DNA of 64,000 bases, taken from NCBI RefSeq assembly GCF_024346715.1, contig NZ_AP024852.1:558001-622000 (forward strand). Direction: 5' to 3'. The position numbers were made by a program, and so were the translations under genes. Positions 38,476 through 47,201 of the stretch are shown here, in pieces. The DNA is from Photobacterium swingsii (GTDB taxonomy: Bacteria; Pseudomonadota; Gammaproteobacteria; Enterobacterales; Vibrionaceae). Under the pieces are notes generated by a model. That model saw only the letters and a program-made list of their open reading frames with translations, was not told the DNA's origin and made no database searches. Numbering within the stretch: position 1 is the first letter of the stretch; each line of letters begins with the position of its first letter.

Positions 38476-38513
38476 TGTAAACTTATAATTACACTTGGTA
38501 AATAATCTTTACA
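38476..38513 (+). promoter_or_regulatory. tandem TyrR boxes upstream of aroF-tyrA
   Basis: The TyrR consensus is TGTAAA-N6-TTTACA. Box 1 (38476-38493) is TGTAAA-N6-ATTACA, 11 of 12 matches. Box 2 (38496-38513) is TGGTAA-N6-TTTACA, 10 of 12, and keeps the G-N14-C pair. They are 20 bp apart centre to centre. A TTGCCA/GTTAAT promoter-like pair follows at 38519-38546. Confidence 0.75.
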
Positions 38514-38619
38514 CCCACTTGCCAAGAAAGGAAAAGGCTTGTTAATGTGGCTCTCAAGATGAAGCAGTGCAGATTCTGCTAGCATAAAAAGACTTAGACA
38601 GATTTACAGGGAAGCCAAC

Positions 38620-39690
38620 ATGCAAAAAGACCAACTAAATAATATTCATATTCAAGACGAACAAGTATTGATCACACCCGATCAGCTGAAACAAAAACTG
38701 CCTGTTAGTGAATCTGCCTTTACGTTTATCCAACAATCACGTCAAACCATCGCGGATATTATTCACAAGCGAGATCACCGTTTATTGGTGGTGTGTGGTC
38801 CATGCTCAATCCATGATGTTGATGCAGCGAAAGCGTATGCCCAAAAACTAAAGCAGCTGTCAGAGCAACTTGATGATCAGCTTTACATCGTGATGCGTGT
38901 GTATTTTGAGAAGCCCCGCACCACGGTAGGCTGGAAAGGTTTGATTAACGACCCACATTTAGACGGTTCTTTCGAAGTGGAAGAAGGTTTGCACATTGCA
39001 CGTCAGCTACTGATTGATTTGGTTGAAATGGGGATCCCTCTCGCAACAGAAGCGCTGGATCCGATCAGCCCGCAGTACATTGGTGATTTGTTTAGTTGGG
39101 CGGCAATTGGGGCACGTACCACTGAATCACAAACTCACCGTGAAATGGCGAGTGGTCTATCTATGCCCGTTGGCTTTAAAAATGGCACAGATGGCAGTTT
39201 AGGTACGGCAATTAATGCGATGCAAGCTGCGGCTTCTGGTCACCGCTTTATGGGGATTAATCGTCAAGGCCAAGTTGCGCTACTGAATACTCAAGGTAAC
39301 CCTGATGGTCATGTGATTTTACGTGGCGGTAAGCAAACTAACTACGACTCAGTTTCTGTGACAGAGTGTGAAAACGAGATGAGCGCAGCGAGTCTATCAC
39401 CATCCCTGATGGTAGACTGTAGCCATGCTAACTCTCGAAAAGACTACCGTCGTCAACCTTTAGTCGCGGAAGATGTGATCCATCAAATCAGAGAAGGCAA
39501 TAAATCCATCATAGGCTTGATGTTAGAAAGCCACATAAATGAAGGTAACCAAAGCGCGGATTTATCGCGTGAGGAAATGGCTTACGGTGTGTCTATCACT
39601 GACGCCTGTATTAATTGGGGAGATACAGAATCCCTTCTACGCCATGCGCATAAAGAGTTAGTCCCATTCTTACAAGAACGTAATCAATAA
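38620..39690 (+). CDS. aroF: 3-deoxy-7-phosphoheptulonate synthase (DAHP synthase, class I)
   Basis: The 356-residue enzyme condenses PEP and erythrose 4-phosphate, the first step of aromatic synthesis. Active-site blocks [61 protein letters not shown] and DCSHANS are present. Its place directly before tyrA and behind TyrR boxes marks it as the tyrosine-regulated AroF type; feedback specificity is inferred. AGGGAAGCC lies before the ATG. Confidence 0.94.
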   Translation: MQKDQLNNIHIQDEQVLITPDQLKQKLPVSESAFTFIQQSRQTIADIIHKRDHRLLVVCGPCSIHDVDAAKAYAQKLKQLSEQLDDQLYIVMRVYFEKPRTTVGWKGLINDPHLDGSFEVEEGLHIARQLLIDLVEMGIPLATEALDPISPQYIGDLFSWAAIGARTTESQTHREMASGLSMPVGFKNGTDGSLGTAINAMQAAASGHRFMGINRQGQVALLNTQGNPDGHVILRGGKQTNYDSVSVTECENEMSAASLSPSLMVDCSHANSRKDYRRQPLVAEDVIHQIREGNKSIIGLMLESHINEGNQSADLSREEMAYGVSITDACINWGDTESLLRHAHKELVPFLQERNQ

Positions 39691-39707
39691 GTACGGAAAG
39701 CAGAGTC

Positions 39708-40835
39708 ATGGTTGCTGAACTGAGTAAATTAAGAGATCAAATCGATGAGGTTGATCGCCAGATGGTGGAGCTACTCGCTCGCCGCCTGTCATTAGTAGAA
39801 GATGTTGGTCATGTAAAAAGTCAGCATGGACTGCCTATTTATGCCCCTGATCGTGAAGCTGCGATGTTGGCGTCGCGTCGTCAAGAAGCAGAGAGCAAAG
39901 GGGTGCCACCCGATCTGATTGAAGATATTTTGCGCCGTACCATGCGTGAATCCTACTCCAGCGAAAATGATTCTGGCTTTAAATGCCTTAAACCTGATCT
40001 GCGCCCGATTGTCGTGGTGGGTGGTCATGGTCAGCTGGGGGGATTGTTCTGCCGTTTATTTGAATTGTCGGGTTACCAAGTACGTAAGCTGGGTAGCGAT
40101 GAGTGGGATCAGGCCGATGAAATGCTAGCGGATGCTGGCATGGTGGTGGTGTCTGTTCCTATTAATGTAACCGAACAAGTCATTGCCAAGCTAGGCAACT
40201 TACCTGCAGATTGTATCTTAGCGGATTTAACCTCAGTAAAAAGTGGTCCGCTACAAGCCATGCTAGAAGTCCATAAAGGCCCTGTGATTGGTTTACACCC
40301 TATGTTTGGCCCTGATATTCCAAGCTTGGCTAAGCAAGTGATCGTGTACTGTGATGGGCGCAACCCAGATCATTACCAGTGGTTGCTTGAGCAATTCCAA
40401 ATTTGGGGGGCGAGTCTAAATCGGATCAGTGCAATAGAGCATGATCAGGGTATGACCTTGATCCAAGCGCTGCGTCACTTCACTTCCTTTGTATATGGTG
40501 TGCACCTTGCGGAAGAAGACCCTCGATTAGACCAGTTACTTTCGCTTAGTTCACCAATCTATCGCTTAGAGCTTGCCATGGTAGGGCGCTTGTTTGCTCA
40601 AGATGCTCAATTGTATGCGGATATTATTATGTCTGCGCCGCAAAATTTAGCGATGATCAAACGCTTTCATCAACGGTTTGGTGAAGCGATAACTATGCTA
40701 GAAAGCCAAGATAAAGCGGCTTTTACACAAGCTTTTGATCAAGTAGAAAATTGGTTTGGTGATTACGCCCAACACTTTTTAACTGAGAGCCAAGGGTTAT
40801 TACGCCAAGCGAACGATTCGACGCATCGATCATAG
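39708..40835 (+). CDS. tyrA: bifunctional chorismate mutase / prephenate dehydrogenase (T-protein)
   Basis: The 375-residue protein fuses an AroQ chorismate mutase (residues about 1-85: [20 protein letters not shown]) to a prephenate dehydrogenase with the NAD-binding loop [11 protein letters not shown] and LHPMFGPD. It leads to 4-hydroxyphenylpyruvate and tyrosine. It follows aroF by 17 bp in an operon, mirroring E. coli aroF-tyrA, and a hairpin follows. Confidence 0.96.
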   Translation: MVAELSKLRDQIDEVDRQMVELLARRLSLVEDVGHVKSQHGLPIYAPDREAAMLASRRQEAESKGVPPDLIEDILRRTMRESYSSENDSGFKCLKPDLRPIVVVGGHGQLGGLFCRLFELSGYQVRKLGSDEWDQADEMLADAGMVVVSVPINVTEQVIAKLGNLPADCILADLTSVKSGPLQAMLEVHKGPVIGLHPMFGPDIPSLAKQVIVYCDGRNPDHYQWLLEQFQIWGASLNRISAIEHDQGMTLIQALRHFTSFVYGVHLAEEDPRLDQLLSLSSPIYRLELAMVGRLFAQDAQLYADIIMSAPQNLAMIKRFHQRFGEAITMLESQDKAAFTQAFDQVENWFGDYAQHFLTESQGLLRQANDSTHRS

Positions 40836-40852
40836 TCTTCAATGATATACAG

Positions 40853-40882
40853 AAGCGAGAATGGCCTCCCATTCTCGCTTTA
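40853..40882 (+). terminator. aroF-tyrA terminator
   Basis: An 11-bp stem AAGCGAGAATG / CATTCTCGCTT with a 6-nt loop is followed by TTAATAC, a short T run. Confidence 0.7.
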
Positions 40883-41045
40883 ATACTTACTGATTCTTCG
40901 CTATTCCTGTCCTTCTTTATTCTTGTACTCTTTTTTCGGTCAGTTATCTGCATTGAAGGGGATGTGTATGATGTTTTTCGTCAAACCTGTAGTTCTTGAT
41001 GGCGTTACGGTACAATGAGAGCAACTTTGGCGATGGTGGCTCACA

Positions 41046-41516
41046 ATGACTAATAAAGGTTTTACCCTAATCGAATTGATTGTGACGATCGTTGTACTCG
41101 GTATTTTAGCCGTGACGGCAGCCCCAAAATTCATGAATATTCAGGGTGATGCAAGAAAAGCCACGCTCAGTGGTCTGGAAGGTGCGCTCAAGAGTTCTGT
41201 GGGGATTGTGTATGGTAAAGCGGTACTAAACGGTGTCGAAAAGGGTCAGGCTATTGTTGAGGTTAATAATAAGAGCATTGCCGTGATTGATGGGACCCCA
41301 GTAGCGAGTAAAACCAATTTAGGCCATATAGTGCAAACCGATATCCAGGCTTTTAACGGCGTCACGAATGGGCATACAGGCCCGCATGTAGTGGTGTTTG
41401 GCTTTCAAAAGACAGCCAAAGCTGTTTATGACAGTCAGTGTTATTTGCAAGCAACTAACATCGAAAATAATAACGAAACGATCTTTGTGACCTCTATTTT
41501 TTCTGATGGCTGCTAG
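41046..41516 (+). CDS. type IV pilin-like protein (MshA-type prepilin)
   Basis: The 156-residue protein begins with a short basic leader and the prepilin peptidase site G|FTLIELIVTIVVLGILAV, followed by the hydrophobic helix. The C-terminal half holds two cysteines (QCY and the terminal C) that could form the disulfide-bonded D-region of type IV pilins. No other pilus gene is in the window, so it is an isolated prepilin between tyrA and pheA and needs assembly machinery from elsewhere. MshA-like is the closest pattern I recognise; minor pilin or pseudopilin is possible. Confidence 0.85.
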   Translation: MTNKGFTLIELIVTIVVLGILAVTAAPKFMNIQGDARKATLSGLEGALKSSVGIVYGKAVLNGVEKGQAIVEVNNKSIAVIDGTPVASKTNLGHIVQTDIQAFNGVTNGHTGPHVVVFGFQKTAKAVYDSQCYLQATNIENNNETIFVTSIFSDGC

Positions 41517-41547
41517 ATGTTATTGCTATCTGTGAGGCGCTAAACAA

Positions 41548-41570
41548 AAGGGAGCATAAAGCTCCCTTAT
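41548..41570. terminator. bidirectional terminator, pilin gene / pheA
   Basis: AAGGGAGC pairs with GCTCCCTT around a 5-nt loop, with T-rich flanks on both strands (better on the minus strand, for pheA). Confidence 0.72.
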
Positions 41571-41593
41571 TTGTTGATAGTGACCTGTGGCGA

Positions 41594-42763
41594 TTAAAAT
41601 TCGATATCAACAGGTTTCACGTTCTCGCTTGGGTAGCAGCCTAATACTTTAATAAAGCGGGTTAAACGTGTTAACTCTTCAAGTGCTTCCTGCATGACGT
41701 CTGATTTTAGATTTTGCTCTACGTCGAGATAGAACATTTCTTCCCATGGGTTGCCAATAACAGGACGAGACTCAAGCTTAGTCATGTTGATGTTGAGGTT
41801 ACGTAGTACTACTAAACACTCAACTAGAGAGCCTGCTTTTTGCGCCGTTGACATAATCAAGGTTGTTTTCGCTGGGATCAGTGAGGTGACTTCGACGGGT
41901 TTACGCGCAACAACAATAAAGCGGGTGAAGTTTTCTTGCTGATTCGCAATGCCAGATTTCACCGCCGTTAACCCGTAAATTTCTCCGCTGGATGCATTGC
42001 CAATAGCAGCGACATCATTACGTTGTAGTTCGGCCACTTTTTGCATCGCTTCCGCAGTGCTAGAGCAGTATTCTTGGTCTATATCGCCCATCGCGTGTAA
42101 GTATTCACTGCACTGCTGGTGGGGTTGTGGATGCGAATACAGCGTTTTAATATTCTCTAGGCTAGTGTCTGTCGCGACCAGTAGACAATGTTCGATAGGT
42201 TGAGTGATTTCGCCGACAATCGAGAGACTGGTGTGTTGCAGTAAGTCGTACACCTCATTGATAGAACCAGAGCTGGTGTTCTCAATCGGTAAGACGCCAT
42301 AGTCTGCATTGCCTGTTTCAACAGTATTAATCACATCACGGAAGGTTGAGCAGCTCATTTCAACCAGTTGGGTTTGTTTTTTGCTGAAATAGTTACGGCT
42401 AGCAAGATGAGAGTATGAGCCCTTCGAGCCCAAGAACGAAACACGTGCCACGGGCTGTAAACTTTCAGGATTGGTGAGTTTTTGCAAATAGGCTTGTTGG
42501 TATAACACCGAGTCTTCAATGATGGTGTGGAAAATTTGGGTGACGTATTGTGGGTCTAGCTGTAACTCTTTACCTGAATCGACTAAGCGCAATAGGAGTG
42601 CTTGTTCGCGAGTTAAGTCTCTAACGGGTTTAGCGGTTTCAATTTTGCTTTTTGCGACTTCAAGGCTTAATTGGCGACGTTCAGCTAATAGTTTCAGTAG
42701 TTCGTTATCTATCCGGCTAACATTCGTACGAATATCATCCAATGAATATAGTTTGTCTGTCAT
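41594..42763 (-). CDS. pheA: bifunctional chorismate mutase / prephenate dehydratase (P-protein)
   Basis: The 389-residue protein has an AroQ chorismate mutase (about residues 1-90), the dehydratase domain (FLGSKGSYSHLASRNYF, VLPIENTSSGSINEVYD) and a C-terminal ACT domain with the phenylalanine-binding motif KLESRPV. It makes phenylpyruvate for phenylalanine. AAGGA lies 6 bp before the ATG. Its leader holds a pheL peptide gene and attenuator. It is convergent with the pilin gene. Confidence 0.96.
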   Translation of the reverse strand: MTDKLYSLDDIRTNVSRIDNELLKLLAERRQLSLEVAKSKIETAKPVRDLTREQALLLRLVDSGKELQLDPQYVTQIFHTIIEDSVLYQQAYLQKLTNPESLQPVARVSFLGSKGSYSHLASRNYFSKKQTQLVEMSCSTFRDVINTVETGNADYGVLPIENTSSGSINEVYDLLQHTSLSIVGEITQPIEHCLLVATDTSLENIKTLYSHPQPHQQCSEYLHAMGDIDQEYCSSTAEAMQKVAELQRNDVAAIGNASSGEIYGLTAVKSGIANQQENFTRFIVVARKPVEVTSLIPAKTTLIMSTAQKAGSLVECLVVLRNLNINMTKLESRPVIGNPWEEMFYLDVEQNLKSDVMQEALEELTRLTRFIKVLGCYPSENVKPVDIEF

Positions 42764-42823
42764 AAGAATCCTTGTTATCGCAGTCGCTGATTGATTAATA
42801 CTTTATATGTGTTGGATACATGT

Positions 42824-42850
42824 AAAAAAGCCTCCCGTTTGGGAGGCTTT
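42824..42850 (-). terminator. pheA attenuator terminator
   Basis: On the minus strand AAAGCCTCCC and GGGAGGCTTT form a 10-bp stem with an AAAC loop, followed by six T residues, 61 bp before pheA. A competing antiterminator pairs ACGAATAG (42880-42887) with CTATTCGT (42851-42858) and CCTCC (42888-42892) with GGAGG (42842-42846). This is the classical Phe attenuator arrangement. Confidence 0.88.
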
Positions 42851-42893
42851 CTATTCGTCTTTATCTTCTTTCTTGCACAACGAATAGCCTCCA

Positions 42894-42944
42894 CTAAGGG
42901 GACATAAAAAAGAAGGTAAAGAAAAACAGGTTTAGGTCAGACAT
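42894..42944 (-). CDS. pheL: pheA leader peptide PheL
   Basis: This 16-residue reading frame reads MSDLNLFFFTFFFMSP, with six phenylalanines in seven positions. It corresponds to the E. coli PheL control peptide. Ribosome stalling at the Phe codons when charged tRNA-Phe is scarce would favour the antiterminator and allow pheA expression. It is too short for ordinary gene calls but its composition, position and the downstream attenuator make it convincing. Confidence 0.9.
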   Translation of the reverse strand: MSDLNLFFFTFFFMSP

Positions 42945-43072
42945 AATCGTTAGATAATTCGTTTCTTGTTTGTGATGATTTATTTACAGCCTTGTATCCC
43001 AAAGGGACTAAATCACCATATTGTTGTTGGGGGTGGTTGTCAAGGTGAATAAAGCAGCTAGAAGAACAAACA

Positions 43073-43093
43073 AACCCCGCACGAGGCGGGGTT
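43073..43093 (-). terminator. raiA terminator
   Basis: On the minus strand AACCCCGC and GCGGGGTT form an 8-bp stem with a 5-nt loop, followed by TGTTTGTTC, 30 bp after the raiA stop. Confidence 0.75.
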
Positions 43094-43122
43094 GGTTATG
43101 AATTCCTCTTTAAAGCTTGCGG

Positions 43123-43479
43123 TTATACGTCAGCTTCTTCTTCCTCTTCCTCTACCTCGACAAGCTCAGGCTTGTTGCTATGGCTAGCTCGGCGCGCGGA
43201 AGGCTTATGCGCTTGTTTATTCAGTTGGCGTTCGAGTTTTTGATAAACTTCAGTAATCGCACCATACATGTCGTCGTGCTCTGCTGAGGCAACAATATTA
43301 CCTCCCGGAATAGCAGCAGATGCTTCTACTTTAAATTGACGATTTGGCTCTGTGCTAATTACAGCGTGCTTGTTAATTAGCGGTACTTGATATTTTTCTA
43401 ACTTACTGAATTTAAGTTCAATTCTCTCACGGATAGCAGGGGTGATATCTAGGTTTTTGCCGGTGATTTCTACTGTCAT
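43123..43479 (-). CDS. raiA: ribosome-associated translation inhibitor RaiA (YfiA)
   Basis: The 118-residue HPF/RaiA-family protein binds the 30S subunit and stabilises inactive 70S ribosomes in stationary phase or cold. The pattern MTVEITGKNLDITPAIRERIELKFSKLEKY and DDMYGAITEVYQKLERQLNKQAHK is typical. The C-terminal tail is unusually acidic (EVEEEEEEADV), which agrees with the longer C-tail that distinguishes RaiA from short HPF. It sits upstream of pheL-pheA, as in E. coli, and has a CRP-like site in its promoter region. Confidence 0.93.
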   Translation of the reverse strand: MTVEITGKNLDITPAIRERIELKFSKLEKYQVPLINKHAVISTEPNRQFKVEASAAIPGGNIVASAEHDDMYGAITEVYQKLERQLNKQAHKPSARRASHSNKPELVEVEEEEEEADV

Positions 43480-43543
43480 AATTATCTTCCTCTTTTGCTA
43501 CCCTTCGTTGGGTTGAATTCAGATTACTAAATTCAGGATTCAA

Positions 43544-43565
43544 TAATGTGATCGGGATCACGCTT
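43544..43565 (-). promoter_or_regulatory. predicted CRP site upstream of raiA
   Basis: TGTGA-TCGGGA-TCACG matches the CRP half-sites TGTGA-N6-TCACA in 9 of 10 bases, with A/T-rich outer bases. Its centre is about 75 bp from the raiA start codon. The rest of the 43480-43830 gap holds no gene that I can see. Confidence 0.7.
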
Positions 43566-43836
43566 TGTTTTTTTTAAATTTATCCAGAATAATTCTGTGA
43601 TCAAACCGCTTTTGTCGTAAAAAACTTTCACGAAAAGGCTTGTTTATTCCGATCAGGTTAGGGCAGTATGAAGGAAGATAAAACGCTGGCGGCTGGTGCT
43701 GACTAGGGGACTTTTTCGATTAGTTACAAACGCTTGTGTTATTTTTGTCCGCTTTGTATCTGACTCGATGAGCCACGTTAAAGCTGGGTGACAATGAGTG
43801 CTGAATGAAAACGGTTCAGAATGTGGAATTAAAAAA

Positions 43837-43866
43837 AACGGCAGCCATAGAGGCTGCCGTTTTTTG
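43837..43866 (-). terminator. bamD terminator
   Basis: A 10-bp stem AACGGCAGCC / GGCTGCCGTT with a 5-nt loop is followed on the minus strand by a T run (43831-43838). Confidence 0.9.
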
Positions 43867-43880
43867 TTATGGCGTTATTG

Positions 43881-44606
43881 TTAACTTGGATTGAGCGCGA
43901 TTAACTTTTTAGTATTAGCAATTGGCTCTTCAAGCCCTAATGCTTCGTAAGCCGTTAGCATTAAGTCTAATGACTTACGCGCAGCTTCTGTATCTGGGTA
44001 TAAGCGTTGGATTTGTTGGCAACGGTTAACCGCAGCGACCCAGGCTTCACGACGAACGTAAAAATCAGCGGTTGCTAGCTCGTAATCAGCAAGACGATTT
44101 TTCAAGAAAATCATTCGCGCTTTTGCATCGGCTGCATATTGGCTGTTCGGGAAGCGATCGAGTAGACGTTTAAAATCACGGAATGCCGTGCGTGCAGGAA
44201 CAGGGTCACGGTCATGACGGTCGACACTGAACAAATCGTGCATAAAGCTGCGATCCTGTGCCATGTGCGTTAGACCACGCATATACATTACCCAGTCTGT
44301 TTTTTCATGGACAGGGTTTAAACGGTTAAAACGATCTATGGTGGCTTCACCTAACGCGAGATCGTCGTTTTTGTAGTAAGCATAAATTAGATCCAGCTGC
44401 ACCTGTTCTGAGTAGGCACCGAATGGATAACGTGAATCGAGCGTTTCCAAACGTTCGATGGCTTTTGTCCAGCTACCACTTTGTAGTGCTTCTTGCGCTG
44501 TGGCATAAAGCTCAGAAGGCGGCACATCTGGCACAACTTCTTCTGTGCTGGAACAGCCCGAAAGTAGGGCGACAGCAAGAATCGCTGTGAGAGTCAGGCG
44601 TTTCAT
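43881..44606 (-). CDS. bamD: outer membrane assembly lipoprotein BamD
   Basis: The 241-residue protein is an essential BAM-complex lipoprotein. The signal and lipobox (AVALLSGC) are followed by TPR repeats (ELYATAQEALQSGSWTKAIERLETLDSRYPFG, then RFPNSQYAADAKARM). I place the start at ATG 44606 (MKRLTLTAILA); the open frame extends to 44630, adding MIKESDAV before the signal peptide. It is divergent from rluD, the arrangement conserved in gammaproteobacteria. Confidence 0.95.
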   Translation of the reverse strand: MKRLTLTAILAVALLSGCSSTEEVVPDVPPSELYATAQEALQSGSWTKAIERLETLDSRYPFGAYSEQVQLDLIYAYYKNDDLALGEATIDRFNRLNPVHEKTDWVMYMRGLTHMAQDRSFMHDLFSVDRHDRDPVPARTAFRDFKRLLDRFPNSQYAADAKARMIFLKNRLADYELATADFYVRREAWVAAVNRCQQIQRLYPDTEAARKSLDLMLTAYEALGLEEPIANTKKLIALNPS

Positions 44607-44745
44607 TACGGCATCAGATTCCTTGATCAAAAATTTTATTTCTGTGATCCATTACGGTGAGAGCCGTTAACAGATACAATGACACTATTAGGTTATTTTA
44701 CTCAGCGTTTGGCATTTAGTCTCACGCTTTTTGAAAAAGTTCGCT

Positions 44746-45720
44746 ATGGCACAGCAAATAGAGTTAACAAATACAGTAAATGAGAGCCAGCTAGGCAAAC
44801 GTCTAGACCAGGTTGTTGCAGAATTATATCCAGATTATTCACGATCTCGCATCAAAGAATGGATCCTTGGTGACATGGTGTCGGTTAACGGCGAAGTCGT
44901 TAATAAGCCACGTGCAAAAATGATGGGTGGCGAAGAGCTACACATTATTGCAGAAATCGAAGATGAAGTGCGTTGGGAAGCACAAGATATTCCATTGAAT
45001 ATCGTGTACGAAGATGACGATATTATCGTGATCAACAAACCGCGCGATTTCGTGGTTCACCCAGGCGCAGGTACACCAGACGGTACGGTATTGAATGCAT
45101 TATTGCACCATTGTCCGTCACTGGCTGAAGTACCACGTGCAGGTATTGTGCACCGTTTGGATAAAGACACCACAGGCTTAATGGTGGTGGCGAAAACGAT
45201 CCAAGCGCAAACACGTTTAGTACGAGCACTGCAAAAGCGTAAGATCACGCGTGAGTACGAAGCTATCGCTATCGGTAAAATGACCGGTGGTGGTACGATT
45301 GAAAAACCAATCGGCCGCCATGCGACGAAACGTATTTGTATGGCTGTTCACGAGTTGGGCAAACCGGCGATTACGCACTACCGTGTCGCTGAGCACTTCC
45401 GCGTACACACGCGTTTGGTTCTACGCCTTGAAACAGGCCGTACTCACCAAATCCGTGTTCACATGTCTTACCTGACTTACCCGCTAGTGGGTGATGTACA
45501 GTACGGTGGTCGTCCTCGTCCACCACGTCACGCTTCGGATGAGTTTATTGCTGCTCTGCGTGCTTTTGATCGTCAAGCACTGCACGCACGTATGTTGCGC
45601 CTTGCTCACCCAATAACGGGTGAGGTGATGGAATGGCATGCTCCGCTACCAAGCGATATGGTGGCGATGATCGACATTCTGCGCAAAGATAAAATCGAAA
45701 ATGGTGAAGACGATTACTAA
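44746..45720 (+). CDS. rluD: 23S rRNA pseudouridine(1911/1915/1917) synthase RluD
   Basis: The 324-residue enzyme has an N-terminal S4 domain (GKRLDQVVAELYPDYSRSRIKEWI) and the RluA-family catalytic domain with the aspartate motif HRLDKDTTGLMVVAKT. It modifies helix 69 of 23S rRNA. The ATG at 44746 (MAQQIELT) aligns with E. coli; a further in-frame ATG at 44731 adds five residues. pgeF follows after 40 bp. Confidence 0.96.
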   Translation: MAQQIELTNTVNESQLGKRLDQVVAELYPDYSRSRIKEWILGDMVSVNGEVVNKPRAKMMGGEELHIIAEIEDEVRWEAQDIPLNIVYEDDDIIVINKPRDFVVHPGAGTPDGTVLNALLHHCPSLAEVPRAGIVHRLDKDTTGLMVVAKTIQAQTRLVRALQKRKITREYEAIAIGKMTGGGTIEKPIGRHATKRICMAVHELGKPAITHYRVAEHFRVHTRLVLRLETGRTHQIRVHMSYLTYPLVGDVQYGGRPRPPRHASDEFIAALRAFDRQALHARMLRLAHPITGEVMEWHAPLPSDMVAMIDILRKDKIENGEDDY

Positions 45721-45760
45721 CGGCCATTAAGTTCGTTAGTAAATCTATAAGGATGTGATG

Positions 45761-46492
45761 ATGGCAGCGCATATTGTTCCTGAGTGGCCAGCGCCAGCTC
45801 ATGTAAAGGCAATTAGCACAACAAGAGTAGGTGGTACGAGCGTCGCCCCTTACCAAAGTTTTAACTTAGGTTTGCATGTTGGCGATGACCCTCAATCTGT
45901 GTGTCATCATCGTGATAGTTTGCAGCAACAGCTGCGACTTTCATCATCACCAGCTTGGTTAAACCAAGTCCATAGCACAAGGGTGTTAACACTCACCGAA
46001 CCGTTGCTTGAAGCTGTCGATGCTGATGGTAGCTATACCCAGCAGCCGGGTATCGCTTGTACTGTGATGACCGCTGATTGCCTACCTGTTTTATTATGCG
46101 ATAAGGCAGGAACACAAGTTGCGGCTGTGCATGCCGGTTGGCGTGGGTTAGTGGATGGTATTATAGAGCAAGCGTTAGCGTTATTTGATGCACCCAGTGG
46201 TGAGATCTTGGCGTGGTTAGGCCCTGCTATTGGCCCACAACAATTTGAAGTGGGAGAAGAAGTACGCCAGCAGTTTATGGCTGTGCTTCCTGAAGCCGAG
46301 TGTGCGTTTACAGCACACGGTGAAAAGTGGCTAGCTGATATTTATCAGCTTGCTCATCAGCGCCTATGCCATAGCGGTATTACCCATATTTATGGGGGAG
46401 AGCACTGCACCGTGACTGAATCTGAGACTTTCTTCTCTTACCGCCGAGATGGTATTACTGGTCGTCAAGCAAGTTTGATCTGGATTGAATAG
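45761..46492 (+). CDS. pgeF: peptidoglycan editing factor PgeF / YfiH multi-copper polyphenol oxidase family
   Basis: The 243-residue protein belongs to the YfiH/LACC1 family. Conserved metal-site histidines and cysteine are visible in NQVHSTRV, TADCLPVLL and VHAGWRGLVDGI, with SYRRDGITGRQASLIW at the C-terminus. In E. coli it keeps wrongly added residues out of the peptidoglycan stem. Three starts are possible (GTG 45755, ATG 45758, ATG 45761); AAGGA spacing favours 45761. It forms an operon with rluD and precedes clpB elsewhere as well. Confidence 0.92.
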   Translation: MAAHIVPEWPAPAHVKAISTTRVGGTSVAPYQSFNLGLHVGDDPQSVCHHRDSLQQQLRLSSSPAWLNQVHSTRVLTLTEPLLEAVDADGSYTQQPGIACTVMTADCLPVLLCDKAGTQVAAVHAGWRGLVDGIIEQALALFDAPSGEILAWLGPAIGPQQFEVGEEVRQQFMAVLPEAECAFTAHGEKWLADIYQLAHQRLCHSGITHIYGGEHCTVTESETFFSYRRDGITGRQASLIWIE

Positions 46493-46522
46493 CACTGGCC
46501 AATCATCCGATTTTAAAAGAGA

Positions 46523-46557
46523 AAAGCCCCATAAACGTCGTGTTTATGGGGCTTTTT
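46523..46557. terminator. rluD-pgeF terminator (bidirectional)
   Basis: A 14-bp stem AAAGCCCCATAAAC / GTTTATGGGGCTTT with a 5-nt loop and T run. On the minus strand it could also end the following hypothetical gene. Confidence 0.9.
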
Positions 46558-46576
46558 GTATTTGGCAATAACAACA

Positions 46577-46948
46577 CTAGTTAATGATAGTGATGTTCAT
46601 CGGGTTCGCTTGTGACAGTTGAACCACATTCGCACCAAAGGGAACGGAATAAACCTCGTAACCATTGTCTTTTGCGCGGTAGAAGCGTTGGTTAACAGTA
46701 TCGTGCAATAACACAATGCCGTTATAGCTAACAGTACGTAGCATTGCATTTTGAATAACGACAACATTGGTTGCAACAGTCTTTGGACTATGGCGGTTTT
46801 CAATGCGTGCTTCAGTACGTGACTCAATTCGAGCTTCCTGACGTACTTCTTGGCGTTTTTCTTGAATATCGCGTTGAGCCATAACGTGAGTAGATGAAGC
46901 AAGTGCGGCAATGATAACAGCGCAAGTAGTTAGGCCTTTCTTGAACAT
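46577..46948 (-). CDS. small exported protein, unknown function
   Basis: The 123-residue protein starts MFKKGLTTCAVIIAALASS and has a signal peptide with cleavage after VMA (about residue 25). The start at 46948 is chosen because GAGGA lies 7 bp upstream; the open frame to 47017 adds a non-signal extension. The mature protein begins with a highly charged helix in which R and E alternate (QEVRQEARIESRTEARIENR), followed by a beta-rich hydrophobic part ending in MNITIIN. I do not recognise the family. It sits alone between pgeF and clpB. Confidence 0.7.
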   Translation of the reverse strand: MFKKGLTTCAVIIAALASSTHVMAQRDIQEKRQEVRQEARIESRTEARIENRHSPKTVATNVVVIQNAMLRTVSYNGIVLLHDTVNQRFYRAKDNGYEVYSVPFGANVVQLSQANPMNITIIN

Positions 46949-47137
46949 GGTTTTTTCCTCGATATGGAACGTCGTATTGTTTAAATGGTACGGCATTCTA
47001 TATTTAGCTGTCAACATAAGGAATGCTATTCCATTTAATTTATCGAAAAACTAGACTCAAATAGTTAATATGACTGTTTGTGCATAATCGCTGTCGGAAT
47101 TTTGGTTGTTAACCGCAATAAACTCTTGGTGGTTAAG

Positions 47138-47165
47138 TTGAAATTTTGAGAGATCAGCTCCATAT
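47138..47165 (+). promoter_or_regulatory. sigma-32-type heat-shock promoter of clpB
   Basis: TTGAAA (47138-47143) and CTCCATAT (47158-47165) are separated by 14 bp and lie about 35 bp before the clpB start, close to the RpoH consensus CTTGAAA-N13-14-CCCCATNT. Confidence 0.72.
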
Positions 47166-47201
47166 CTATTACTGAGAAATAATATCGAGAGGGGAGGACT
47201 T

